This document shows, piece by piece, positions 32,510-40,135 of a DNA stretch of 40,135 nt. Position 1 is the stretch's first letter. Each line of letters begins with the position of its first letter. Source of the stretch: Candidatus Brocadiia bacterium (GTDB lineage: Bacteria > Planctomycetota > Uabimicrobiia > Uabimicrobiales > JABWCH01); assembly GCA_013359215.1 (NCBI GenBank), contig JABWCH010000085.1, positions 1-40,135 of the forward strand. The letters are read 5' to 3'. Below the pieces are notes generated by a model. The model did not search any database and was not told the DNA's origin. It saw nothing but the letters and a program-made list of their open reading frames with translations. A program made the translations under genes and the position numbers.

Positions 32510-34288
32510 CTATAGGCCCACCATATTTCTACGATATTCCGCTCTATCTAAAAATGGATACATGTCTTCTAACGATGGAGAAACCATTGTACCATCATCT
32601 AATTTTCTTGATGATAGCTTAGGAACAAAAATATAGTCAGAATTAACGACTACTTCACACAAAAAAGGTTCGTCTAATGCTAAAATCTCTTTTATTGTCT
32701 CCGTTATTTTATCTTTATCTGATAAACGTATTGATTTAATTCCAAAAGCCTTGGCAACATTGACAAAATCAGGAGTACTAACCCCACTTTGCATACTTGC
32801 ACCTATAATTCTACCTTCAAAAAAATTATTCTGAGTTTGTTTAATAGAAATATAGCCATCATTATTAATGATAAATATTTTAATTGGTAGGTTATGATGC
32901 TTAATTGTTTGTAGCTCTTGAAGATTCATCATTATAGAACCATCTCCTGCTAAACAAACAGTGTTTTTTTTTCCATTAGCAAGACAAGCACCAATAGAAG
33001 CAGGCAAATCATATCCCATGGATGCGTTTCCTGAATTTAAAATATATCTTTGCCCTTTTTTTATTACAGCAGTTTGAAAAGTGCAAACACAAGCAGAGCC
33101 ATTAGCCATAACTACTACAGTATTCTCATCCATTAGTTTTGAAAGTTCATTTACTAAATGATATGGCTCTATTTTGCTCCCGCTACTCAAATAGCCAACC
33201 TTATAATTTTCAAAAGAAAATTTTTCTTTTACCATAAAGCAATAATCTAACCACTTTTTCTCTACTGATGAAATATTTATGGCTTCTTGCAACATAGGTA
33301 AAAAACTTGCTAAGTCAGCATTAACAGCAAGATCAGCTTTTATCGTTGGCTTTAATAGTTCTGCCTCATCAACATCTACAACAACTTTAGCTGCGTTCTT
33401 AGCAAAATTTTCATAATTATAACTAGCTTGTCTTATATTATTTCTTGTCCCCAAACAAAGAATCATATCTGCATTTTGAAGAGCAAAATTTCCTGCTCTC
33501 TGGCCAATGGTTCCTATTCTGCCTACATAATTAGGATGGCTATCCTCTAATAAATCAAACCCATTGAATGTGGTTACTACAGGTATTCTCGATTTCTCAA
33601 TAAACTTTCTAAAAACTTGAGTTTGTTTAGACAATCTAATACCGTGCCCTGCGATAATCAAAGGTCTTTTAGCCTGATTTAACTTTTCTATAACCAAATC
33701 CATTTTAAAATCATATTTTATCTCTTTAGGATATATAAAATCGATTAATTCTGACTCTTCAATCATTGATGCCTGAACATCAATAGGAATATCAAGCCAA
33801 ACAGGTCCAAAACGACCTGTTGTTGATTCATAAATCGCCTTGTCAATATGATACTTAATCTCGTTTGGCACCGTAACCATCTTTGCATACTTGGTCAAAG
33901 GTTTTACAACGCTTATGATGTCAACCTCTTGGTCTCCCAATTGACGAAGTGGAAGTTTGGGACAGCTTGCAATGGTTGTTGAAAATTTAACCTGGCCTGA
34001 AATATACAAAACAGGAACGCTGTCAGTCCATTGTCCAAAAACGCCATTAAGGCAATTTAATCCACCAGGGCCTGTTGTAACATTGACCACTGCGAGTTTT
34101 TGATTAACTCTAGAATATCCTTCTGCTGCCATAGCGCAAGCTTGCTCGTGATGATTCGCTATGTAAGAAATAATTCTACCCAAGCTATCATTCAAATGCA
34201 TTGCGCCGCCACCTGAAACCATAAAAAAGTGTTCAACACTGTAATGTTCTTTTAATCTTTTTGCAATGTAGTCTGATACTTTAATCAT
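32510..34288 (-). CDS. Thiamine-pyrophosphate-dependent enzyme, acetolactate-synthase-like
   Basis: A 592-aa full-length enzyme of the ALS/POX fold. The catalytic Glu48 in HHEQACAMAAEGYSR activates TPP, the central domain has RPLIIAGHGIRLSKQ, and the TPP/Mg motif runs from GDGSIMMNLQE (GDG 448-450) to IFIINNDGY. Members decarboxylate 2-oxoacids and transfer the resulting aldehyde or split ring diketones. In surface-sugar clusters such enzymes (YerE type) attach a two-carbon branch. Context with an aldolase, SDR and cyclase argues against isoleucine/valine synthesis, and no ALS small subunit is present. Last gene of the five-gene island, 56 bases after the cyclase gene. Confidence 0.83.
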   Translation of the reverse strand: MIKVSDYIAKRLKEHYSVEHFFMVSGGGAMHLNDSLGRIISYIANHHEQACAMAAEGYSRVNQKLAVVNVTTGPGGLNCLNGVFGQWTDSVPVLYISGQVKFSTTIASCPKLPLRQLGDQEVDIISVVKPLTKYAKMVTVPNEIKYHIDKAIYESTTGRFGPVWLDIPIDVQASMIEESELIDFIYPKEIKYDFKMDLVIEKLNQAKRPLIIAGHGIRLSKQTQVFRKFIEKSRIPVVTTFNGFDLLEDSHPNYVGRIGTIGQRAGNFALQNADMILCLGTRNNIRQASYNYENFAKNAAKVVVDVDEAELLKPTIKADLAVNADLASFLPMLQEAINISSVEKKWLDYCFMVKEKFSFENYKVGYLSSGSKIEPYHLVNELSKLMDENTVVVMANGSACVCTFQTAVIKKGQRYILNSGNASMGYDLPASIGACLANGKKNTVCLAGDGSIMMNLQELQTIKHHNLPIKIFIINNDGYISIKQTQNNFFEGRIIGASMQSGVSTPDFVNVAKAFGIKSIRLSDKDKITETIKEILALDEPFLCEVVVNSDYIFVPKLSSRKLDDGTMVSPSLEDMYPFLDRAEYRRNMVGL

Positions 34289-34344
34289 ACATTTTTAATG
34301 CCTTCAAACCATTAAAGTGATTCTTATTTAATGCGATGGATTGC

Positions 34345-35427
34345 TCAGTTCCGCGTTATATTCCTTTTAAATCCCTCAATAAGGATTCTTGCGTCATCCT
34401 TTCGTAAATCCGTTATTTTAACCATATCATAATCATCGTTTATCATTACAAGAGTAAGCCCTGCTCCAAGATTCTTTTTGTCTTTATCCATTGCTAAAAT
34501 TGTCTTTTCAACATCAATATTTATTTTTGATAAATTCGTTTTTAAACTTGGGAGCAAAACGTTTTGCCTAATAAAATGTTCGTTTTCTTCGCTTAAAAAT
34601 CCTTGTTTTTTTGCTGCCTTATTTGCAATAATCATCCCAACAACAACAGCCTGACCATGTGAGATTGCAAAATCCGTTGCGCTTTCAATGGCATGCCCAA
34701 AGCAATGTCCATAGTTAAGCATATTTCTTTTGCCTGTGTCAAACTCGTCGTCTTCAATATATGATTTTTTAATCTTTAAACAATTTTGAGTTCGTTCCAA
34801 AACTGTCAACCCATCAATTTCGGCGATTTTTGGCAATGAATTTATAAATATTTTTGTGTCTTCTTTGCCTTTAATAATATGAAGTTTTGCCATTTCACCC
34901 ACGCCAGAATAATAATCGACCTTTGTCAAAGTATTTAAAAATTCTGGATAAATATGGATTTTGGATGGCGGATAAAAGGTGCCAAGTAAATTTTTAAACT
35001 GATTAAAATTAAGCGAAGTTTTAGCTCCGATACAACTGTCAACTTGCGCCAAAAGGGTCGTTGGAAGAAAAATCCAGTTGATTCCTCTATAAAGAGATGA
35101 AGCCACAAACCCAGTCAAATCTTGAATAATACCGCCTCCAATTGAAACTAAATTTAAGTTTTTTCTCGGCGAATGAGCCATAATTTGTTCGTACAATTTA
35201 CAGACAGTGCTGATATTTTTAATTTCCTCGCAAACTGTTTGAATAATAACTTTTTTTATTGGTAAGGGTTTTAAACATCCGCTTTTATAAAGATTCCAGA
35301 CATTTTCATCAACCACAAATATAGAGTTTTCTAAATTAGCTAAACTATTTAAAAATTCGCCATCTTTTTCAAAAAATACCGTATAGTCTTTTATCTTCGA
35401 TTTAATTGCCAATTCGTTTAAACACAA
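34345..35427 (-). CDS. 3-dehydroquinate-synthase-like sugar-phosphate cyclase
   Basis: A 360-aa NAD- and Zn-dependent cyclase related to AroB. Motifs: VSIGGGIIQDLTGFVASSLY, PTTLLAQVDSCIGAKTSLN, GVGEMAKLHII (Zn ligand E178), NYGHCFGHAIE (H241) and ISHGQAVVVGM (H257). H241 to H257 keeps the 16-residue spacing of DHQ synthase Zn ligands. Gln259 replaces the Glu of the usual HGEAV. AroB makes a shikimate precursor; relatives make carbocycles for aminocyclitols. A non-shikimate gene context suggests the latter. Start is TTG at 35427 with GGAGG 6 bases before it, overlapping the SDR stop by 10 bases. Confidence 0.83.
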   Translation of the reverse strand: MCLNELAIKSKIKDYTVFFEKDGEFLNSLANLENSIFVVDENVWNLYKSGCLKPLPIKKVIIQTVCEEIKNISTVCKLYEQIMAHSPRKNLNLVSIGGGIIQDLTGFVASSLYRGINWIFLPTTLLAQVDSCIGAKTSLNFNQFKNLLGTFYPPSKIHIYPEFLNTLTKVDYYSGVGEMAKLHIIKGKEDTKIFINSLPKIAEIDGLTVLERTQNCLKIKKSYIEDDEFDTGKRNMLNYGHCFGHAIESATDFAISHGQAVVVGMIIANKAAKKQGFLSEENEHFIRQNVLLPSLKTNLSKINIDVEKTILAMDKDKKNLGAGLTLVMINDDYDMVKITDLRKDDARILIEGFKRNITRN

Positions 35428-36080
35428 GAAAAACCTCCATCTGCAAAAATTGTTTGACCTGTTATAAAAGTATTTTTTTCTGAAGCTAAGAAATAGACTA
35501 CCTCTGCTATTTCCTTTGGTTCTGCCATTCTTTTAATCGGAAGTGCCAATTCTAATTCTTTTATTTGGTCGGGAGTATTATTTCGTGCTGTCATTTCTGT
35601 GTTTACAAATCCTGGTGCAACAGCATTAACCAGAATATTATGCTTTGACAATTCAACGGCAGAAGCTATAGTGAGTCCTTTAACCCCAGCCTTTGCTACA
35701 GAATAAAGAATTCTTTTTTCCTTTGAATAATCGCACCAAATGGATGAAATATTGACAATTCTACCATAATGATTCGCCTTCATTTTTGGCGAAAGCAATT
35801 TTATCAAATGCATTTGAGCAATTAAATTAACCTGAAGCATATCTTGAATTTTTTCGTCAGTAATTTCCTCAAGACCAGCAAGTTCATTGATGCCAGCATT
35901 ATTTACGAGGATATCAATATCTTCATTCAATTTAACTACATAATTTCTTATGCTATTGTTTGAATTTAAATCCATTTCTTCGCGAGAAGGTGCAAACACT
36001 TTTATCCCGTTTTGTTCAAAAAGTTTCTTTATTGCTTTTCCAATCCCTCGCGAAGTACCTGTAATAAGTGCCTTACTCAT
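35418..36080 (-). CDS. Short-chain dehydrogenase/reductase (SDR, FabG-like)
   Basis: A 220-aa classical SDR. The Rossmann motif TGTSRGIGKAI (about 8-18), NNAGINEL, a catalytic Ser in NISSIWCDYS and the YSVAK Tyr-Lys pair are all present; PGFVNTEMTA and TGQTIFADGGFS end the fold. It would oxidise or reduce an alcohol or keto group on the pathway intermediate. The frame opens with GTG at 36089, but the ATG at 36080 gives the usual N-terminus and overlaps the aldolase stop in ATGAGTAA, so translation is coupled. Third gene of the island. Confidence 0.85.
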   Translation of the reverse strand: MSKALITGTSRGIGKAIKKLFEQNGIKVFAPSREEMDLNSNNSIRNYVVKLNEDIDILVNNAGINELAGLEEITDEKIQDMLQVNLIAQMHLIKLLSPKMKANHYGRIVNISSIWCDYSKEKRILYSVAKAGVKGLTIASAVELSKHNILVNAVAPGFVNTEMTARNNTPDQIKELELALPIKRMAEPKEIAEVVYFLASEKNTFITGQTIFADGGFSCV

Positions 36081-36891
36081 AGACTCCACCAGCCTCTTCG
36101 ATTAATTTTTTGTAACGATATTCAAGCATAGCAATCCTGTTAGAATCTTCGTTGTGGATCATTCCATAGAAATCACGTTTATTTTTAAGCCACATTAATT
36201 CAAAGCCAACCGCTTTTAATATGCCTTTTTCTGCGTTTTCATCGCTCAAAGCCTTTTGTGCATCAAATATTACTTTCCTTGTTTCAAACTTACACAATGA
36301 TCCTTCAGGAAGTCTCCTAAAAAAAGGAAGAGAATGAGCAGATACCCCGCCTCCAATAACAAACTTTTTATTATATTTTTTAATTTTAAGAGCTATATCA
36401 TTCGCTATCTTAAATATCTCTTCAGAATTAATACTTTCTCTAGTCATACCCATTGAGCCTGTCATATCAACACGACCCAAAACAATCCCAGTCAATTTTT
36501 TTGCTTCTTCTATCGAAAGAATCTCATCAAAATTATTATAAGCAGTAATCGTCTCAATGTTTATATAATAAGCTATATCGTCTCTTTCTTCCTCAGGAAA
36601 CGCCAATTCTGTAGCTTGTATATATTTTTTCATTGCATAAGCACTCTCTATCATTGGTGCTACTATTGCATTAACTCCTATTGTCCTTGCTTCATACATA
36701 TCCTTAAGTGCTTCACATCCTCCTATCTTAATAGTAAGATTAAGACCTGCCACTGTTATGACTTCTTTAAGGCGCAAGGCTTCCTCCATGCGAGTCCCCT
36801 CAGCTTCAAACTCTGCTTTAACTCCAACCACATGATGATTTTCTTTTAAATCTTCAAGTATCCTCGTCATTTTTTTTTCTAAATTATTCAT
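36073..36891 (-). CDS. HpcH/HpaI aldolase / citrate-lyase-beta-like enzyme
   Basis: A 272-aa TIM-barrel enzyme of the PEP-mutase/CitE-HpcH superfamily. Features: VGVKAEFEAEGTRMEEALRL at the start of the barrel, IVAPMIESAYAMKKYI, YYINIETITAYNNFDEIL (metal-ligand Glu region) and GIVLGRVDMTGSMGMTRESI with a likely metal-binding Asp. Known relatives cleave or form C-C bonds between pyruvate or acetyl units and aldehydes. In this operon it may make a carbon-extended sugar acid or 2-oxoacid for the TPP enzyme; that link is inference. Second gene of the island, 60 bases after the epimerase gene. Confidence 0.8.
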   Translation of the reverse strand: MNNLEKKMTRILEDLKENHHVVGVKAEFEAEGTRMEEALRLKEVITVAGLNLTIKIGGCEALKDMYEARTIGVNAIVAPMIESAYAMKKYIQATELAFPEEERDDIAYYINIETITAYNNFDEILSIEEAKKLTGIVLGRVDMTGSMGMTRESINSEEIFKIANDIALKIKKYNKKFVIGGGVSAHSLPFFRRLPEGSLCKFETRKVIFDAQKALSDENAEKGILKAVGFELMWLKNKRDFYGMIHNEDSNRIAMLEYRYKKLIEEAGGVYE

Positions 36892-36951
36892 TTTATAGAG
36901 TTTCCAAATTAGCGGAATATGTATCTGCCGCAGGCCAAATGAATACCTGCG

Positions 36952-37836
36952 TTATTTATCAATATTTAGCAATTCTCTATTTATATTGTCAACATTGCTA
37001 GCATAATATTTGTATAACTGTTCTATAGAAATTTTAATATCACTAAAATTAAGTCCAGCAATCTCCCTTTTCAATCTATTATTATTGCCAGTATATTCTA
37101 AGCCCATTCCCTCTTTAGAGACAGATATGTCATGTCTGCTACCACTAATTTCCTTTATCATCTCAGCGGCTTTTAATAGATCTATCTTCTCATCTGGAAT
37201 AATATTATATGTTCTATATTTAGCTTTATTTTCAATAAAAAATTCCAATATGGGCATTAAATCATCAACATAAAGATAACTAAACCGTCTATTTTGGCGC
37301 AAAGTAATTGGTAAATCAAACAATGTCTTACAAATAGCGTTGGAAATAAACCTTATTGAATAGTCTTCATATTTCCCAAAAATTCCAAAAATGTTGAGGT
37401 CAATAAAATTATCTAGATGTTCAATTTTCTTAGCAATAACATACTTACAAAAACTAAGCTCATTTTCGCCAAATTGCTTAAAAATTTCTTCTTCTTTTAC
37501 ATCAGCAATCGCTTGCCCCGTATCATATAAAGCACCAGAGCCAAAATTGATAAATTGATTATACTTATCTCTATGTCTTTCTAGGTTATAAAACATTCTA
37601 ATGTTTGAATAACAAAGATTATTCATATCTTTTGCATTGCGGTGTCCTGGTTTAGTAGCAGCATGTAACACAACATCAAATTCTTGATCTTTAAAGAAAT
37701 TATCAACGCATCTTGTATCAATTAGATTAAGAGCTGAGCTACTTGGTGCAACAATTTCATACTTCTTTGCTAAATAACTTTTCAGAATATTTTTACCTAT
37801 AAAACCACTACCACCTGTAAGCAGTATTCTTTTCAT
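36952..37836 (-). CDS. NAD-dependent epimerase/dehydratase (extended SDR)
   Basis: A 294-aa nucleotide-sugar-type enzyme. RILLTGGSGFIGKNILKSY is the NAD loop; VVLHAATKPGHRNAKDMNNL and the catalytic SFCKYVIAKKIE (Tyr-x3-Lys) follow; YLYVDDLMPILEFFIENK matches the family's substrate domain. It is likely a 4-epimerase or 4-keto-reductase of an NDP-sugar, as in O-antigen clusters. First gene of the island. A decayed repeat lies between it and the SpoIID gene upstream. Base composition is clearly more AT-rich than the efflux operon. Confidence 0.85.
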   Translation of the reverse strand: MKRILLTGGSGFIGKNILKSYLAKKYEIVAPSSSALNLIDTRCVDNFFKDQEFDVVLHAATKPGHRNAKDMNNLCYSNIRMFYNLERHRDKYNQFINFGSGALYDTGQAIADVKEEEIFKQFGENELSFCKYVIAKKIEHLDNFIDLNIFGIFGKYEDYSIRFISNAICKTLFDLPITLRQNRRFSYLYVDDLMPILEFFIENKAKYRTYNIIPDEKIDLLKAAEMIKEISGSRHDISVSKEGMGLEYTGNNNRLKREIAGLNFSDIKISIEQLYKYYASNVDNINRELLNIDK

Positions 37837-37892
37837 AATGATTGATATTTATACTATGTATTTGTTCAAAAGTTTATGTCCTAAAATTATTA

Positions 37893-37990
37893 ACACGAAG
37901 AGCGCGAAGTAAAAAATGCGAAAATTGAGAAAGAAGGGCAGAGAACGCAGAGTAATTGTATGGTTATTTTTTTCCCCTCTGCGTCTCAAC
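37893..37990. repeat. Decayed palindromic repeat of the GCAGAG/CTCTGC type
   Basis: GGGCAGAGAACGCAGAG (about 37936-37952) is partly complementary to CTCTGCGTCTCAACG (about 37977-37991), with CACGAAGAGCGCGAAG at 37894. This looks like a third family of word-built palindromes in a degraded state. It fills most of the 200-base gap between the island and the SpoIID gene. Confidence 0.5.
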
Positions 37991-38036
37991 GATTAAATCT
38001 TATGCCTTAGAAAATTCAAGATTGTAAAGCGGATGA

Positions 38037-39191
38037 TTATTTCCATAGTCTGTAAATCTGCGCACAAGGGTAGTAAAATTGGAGAATTTGAGGGCTAGAA
38101 TGGCCTTGGTCGCCCATAGTTTTAGCACCAAACTGGCATAAGCCTACGCCATGCCCCCAACCATGACCCTGGAACAGGACACCTTGTGGTGCTGACTCCA
38201 TAGTAAATGAAGTACTCCGTAGTTTGTTTGCTCCAAGATGGTTACGGAGTTCGGATGCTTTGATGGAACGATTTTGGTCTTTCCCATAAAAGACCAAAAG
38301 GCTCATCACTCTTTTCCCTTTGTCCATTTTTTCTATACTCAAACCACGAAAAGGCAAAGGAAGCTTTAATGTATTGAAGAAATCTTCTAGCTCTGTTGTT
38401 TGTATGGTAAAAGACCAGGAGAAATAGGGGCTGCTTTTGCAATAGGGGCATTCTACACCAGCCAGGGGGCTAATATCATGGTAATCAAAAATTTGCTTTG
38501 CATTGGATGTATGGCCTCCGCAGGTGCTGTGGAAAAATGTTTTAAAGAGTCTGTTTTGATAAAGCAAAAGCATTCCTCTCGTTCTTTGCGCAATAGCCTG
38601 GGATTTTTCATTCTCTTTTGCTGCACCTTTATAGACCTGGCTTGCAGTGCTATCGTATACATCAAAGTAAGGTTTTTTTTGCATTGCTTTTTCGTGATAA
38701 GCATAAGTTCTTGCGATGATCGCCTGTGCTTCTAAAGTGGATTCAGGCCAGGAGAGATTCATTTCAGAACCTATTACACTGCTAACGTAGTTTTCTATGG
38801 GAACAATGTTTACCATCAAAAACCGTCCATTGTCCATAACGCAAAAAAGGTTTCCTCTGTATGGAATACTATTCACATGAACCAGGGCATCCTGCTGTGT
38901 CTTGATTTCTATTTTTTCTGTAGGATATTTTTTCCCATTCAGCAAGATTTGACCATCTTTTCCTGCAATTTTAACAGGCTCTAGTTTTTTCCCTTCCAGA
39001 AGCACTGTTCCCTTCTCATTCAAAATTTTGTAATCTTCTGTACTTTCTATGCTGCTTTCTTTATTGATTGCTTGTGTAAGACAGACTCGGATAGACGGTT
39101 CTTTTTCTATTGTCTCTTTTGGGCTGTTTTTTCCAAAACATCCTGATAATAAAAGCATGGTACAAAGGCAAACCAAAAGTTTTAGTTTCAT
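38037..39191 (-). CDS. SpoIID/LytB-domain lipoprotein (probable lytic transglycosylase)
   Basis: A 384-aa probable lipoprotein (MKLKLLVCLCTMLLLSGC, Cys18). The SpoIID domain shows PIENYVSSVIGSEMNLSWP with the catalytic-type Glu, EAQAIIARTYAYHEKAM, the metal-binding HSTCGGHT with a later CPYC, and GHGWGHGVGLCQFGAKTMGD near the C-terminus. SpoIID enzymes cleave glycan strands that lack stem peptides. In a non-sporulating diderm such proteins act in wall remodelling. Its start overlaps the stop of the BatA-like gene (ATGA), so they are one operon. Confidence 0.9.
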   Translation of the reverse strand: MKLKLLVCLCTMLLLSGCFGKNSPKETIEKEPSIRVCLTQAINKESSIESTEDYKILNEKGTVLLEGKKLEPVKIAGKDGQILLNGKKYPTEKIEIKTQQDALVHVNSIPYRGNLFCVMDNGRFLMVNIVPIENYVSSVIGSEMNLSWPESTLEAQAIIARTYAYHEKAMQKKPYFDVYDSTASQVYKGAAKENEKSQAIAQRTRGMLLLYQNRLFKTFFHSTCGGHTSNAKQIFDYHDISPLAGVECPYCKSSPYFSWSFTIQTTELEDFFNTLKLPLPFRGLSIEKMDKGKRVMSLLVFYGKDQNRSIKASELRNHLGANKLRSTSFTMESAPQGVLFQGHGWGHGVGLCQFGAKTMGDQGHSSPQILQFYYPCAQIYRLWK

Positions 39192-40135
39192 AGTTCTGCT
39201 TTCTTAAAAAAGCCTTGGAAAGAAAAGGAACGGCGATGGTAAAGATACCATTCTGCAAGCAGGATAAAAAAGGCTATATAAGCCAATATCCGCCAGATTT
39301 CGCTTGTTGTAGTCTCTAAATCTCGTGTAGAAGCATTCTTTTCTCCAAAAAAAATATTGTTTTTGGGAGTGATGTTGCTTTCTTGCTGTGAAAAAAAATT
39401 CACGGCCAGAGTTTGTACAGCATTTTCTTGCGACTGAATATCATAAAATCCTGCGTAGTTTGTCTGGCTGAAGACAGGGCTTTCCTTGTCAGAAACAAGA
39501 ATCGAAATTTTTTTTCCCATAGGATCTGCAATTTGGATTTCTTTTGAAGATTTAGGCATTTTCAGAGAGATAGAATCTCCTGTGCGTATGTTGTTCAAGG
39601 ATTGCTTTTGCACGAGCCATTCCAGCGTGTTTGCCATAAATAAAGGAAAAGAAAGCTTTAAAGGCCAATCCGACTGCAACAGATCAAACCCTATTATGAT
39701 ATAGTCTTGTCTCTCTTTGGCAAAAGAGCCTATGAGTATATTGTTTTGTGCTTCGAGAATGGGAATCGTGTCTATAGGCCAGAGAATTTTCATGGCTTTG
39801 CTTACCGAAAGCTTTCTCATATCGACAAAGCGCATGCCAGGATGAAATTCATTTTGGTCTGTAATGTTTAAGACAGGCCCATCGTTTGCCTGTATTTCCC
39901 CTTGTATTTGCATGCCAGAAATGGAGGGGATGGAATGGATGAACAAATAGCCTCCTGGTGGCAGATCCTTTTTAGGCGAATAGCCATCAAACACGACTAT
40001 ATCAAACTCCCTTTCTTCTCTTTCATAGGAATCATAGCTCAAGATGCTGAAATCGCTTTCATAGCTTGACAATACCTTTTGCAAAAAGAAGCTTCCTTTT
40101 GTTACCAAAGCAATCGATGGCTTGCGCTTTTCCTG
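39188..40135 (-). CDS. BatA-like membrane protein, C-terminal part (truncated by the window)
   Basis: The reading frame is open to the last base of the window, so the 5' end lies outside; at least 315 codons are seen. The visible part starts SIALVTKGSFFLQKVLSSYE, then DIVVFDGYSPKKDLPPGGYL, PLFMANTLEWLVQKQSL and a final helix WRILAYIAFFILLAEWYLYH. This matches the C-terminal half of BatA/aerotolerance-regulator-like proteins with an N-terminal hydrophobic region and a VWA-like domain, abundant in Planctomycetota and Bacteroidota. The TTG at 40106-40108 is an internal Leu, not a start. Confidence 0.7.
   Translation of the reverse strand, partial: QEKRKPSIALVTKGSFFLQKVLSSYESDFSILSYDSYEREEREFDIVVFDGYSPKKDLPPGGYLFIHSIPSISGMQIQGEIQANDGPVLNITDQNEFHPGMRFVDMRKLSVSKAMKILWPIDTIPILEAQNNILIGSFAKERQDYIIIGFDLLQSDWPLKLSFPLFMANTLEWLVQKQSLNNIRTGDSISLKMPKSSKEIQIADPMGKKISILVSDKESPVFSQTNYAGFYDIQSQENAVQTLAVNFFSQQESNITPKNNIFFGEKNASTRDLETTTSEIWRILAYIAFFILLAEWYLYHRRSFSFQGFFKKAEL

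Noticed and set aside
32510..34288. Biosynthetic acetolactate synthase (ilvB)
   Set aside because: No small subunit, ilvC or ilvD nearby, and the gene is embedded in a sugar-type operon with overlapping genes.
36900..36945. CGCAGG/CCTGCG hairpin between epimerase and aldolase genes as an internal terminator
   Set aside because: Only 6 pairs with an 11-base loop and no T-run; too weak to call.
40106..40108. TTG as the real start of the BatA-like gene
   Set aside because: The frame stays open to the window edge and the residues before it (KPSIA) continue the expected strand, so the gene begins outside the window.

Overview
The window comes from a low-GC bacterium. The gene set points to a Gram-negative (diderm) cell that makes peptidoglycan: MurG, MurC and an FtsQ-like protein, several probable lipoproteins, an RND pump with its periplasmic adaptor, and a membrane Ser/Thr kinase. 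A BatA-like protein, a SpoIID/LytB-domain lipoprotein and the Ser/Thr kinase together would fit Planctomycetota or a related PVC or candidate phylum. That assignment is an inference; no rRNA or other phylogenetic marker is present. No tRNA, rRNA, CRISPR array or transposase gene was seen.

Layout. 0.1-1.2 kb (-): family 4 glycosyltransferase. 1.5-3.1 kb (+): transmembrane Ser/Thr kinase with an extracytoplasmic domain. 3.2-9.2 kb (+): an envelope/division run (sigma70-type promoter, murG, murC, LysM membrane protein, ftsQ-like, small LysM protein, SPOR-like lipoprotein) closed by a strong bidirectional terminator. 9.2-17.5 kb (-): membrane Fe-S oxidoreductase of the HdrE/HdrD-fusion type, STAS-plus-coiled-coil protein, dihydrolipoamide dehydrogenase, lipoyl E2 acyltransferase, MFS transporter, and an inositol-monophosphatase-family gene broken by a 14-bp tandem duplication. 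17.7-18.6 kb (-): UPF0175/PIN toxin-antitoxin pair whose toxin is frameshifted. 19-26.9 kb (+): sugar-type solute-binding lipoprotein, PstS-like and PstC proteins, a two-gene contractile-tail spike/hub module (gpD-like and gp5/gpV-like), a sodium:solute symporter, a PlsC-type acyltransferase and a lone HTH protein. 27.2-32.4 kb (-): an MFP-RND-TetR efflux operon with a recognisable promoter and nested palindromic operators. 32.5-37.8 kb (-): a visibly more AT-rich five-gene island (NAD-dependent epimerase, HpcH/HpaI-like aldolase, SDR, 3-dehydroquinate-synthase-like cyclase, TPP-dependent lyase/ligase), which I read as a pathway for an unusual surface sugar or cyclitol. 38-40.1 kb (-): SpoIID/LytB-domain lipoprotein and the 3' part of a BatA-like membrane protein that runs off the window.

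The intergenic DNA is the most distinctive part. At least three families of palindromic dispersed repeats fill the gaps, and the arms of two of them are built from iterated ~9-bp words. One family (TA target duplication, 26-bp imperfect terminal inverted repeats starting CAGCA) is a MITE-like element present twice. One copy has jumped into a copy of another repeat, and the uninterrupted paralogous sites in this same window show the TA duplication. The other copy supplies the last 14 codons and the stop of the symporter gene. A further 212-bp MITE with 17-bp perfect ends lies downstream of the TetR gene. Inverted ~165-bp repeats bracket the E2 gene. Together with the two broken genes, this suggests a genome shaped by small non-autonomous elements.
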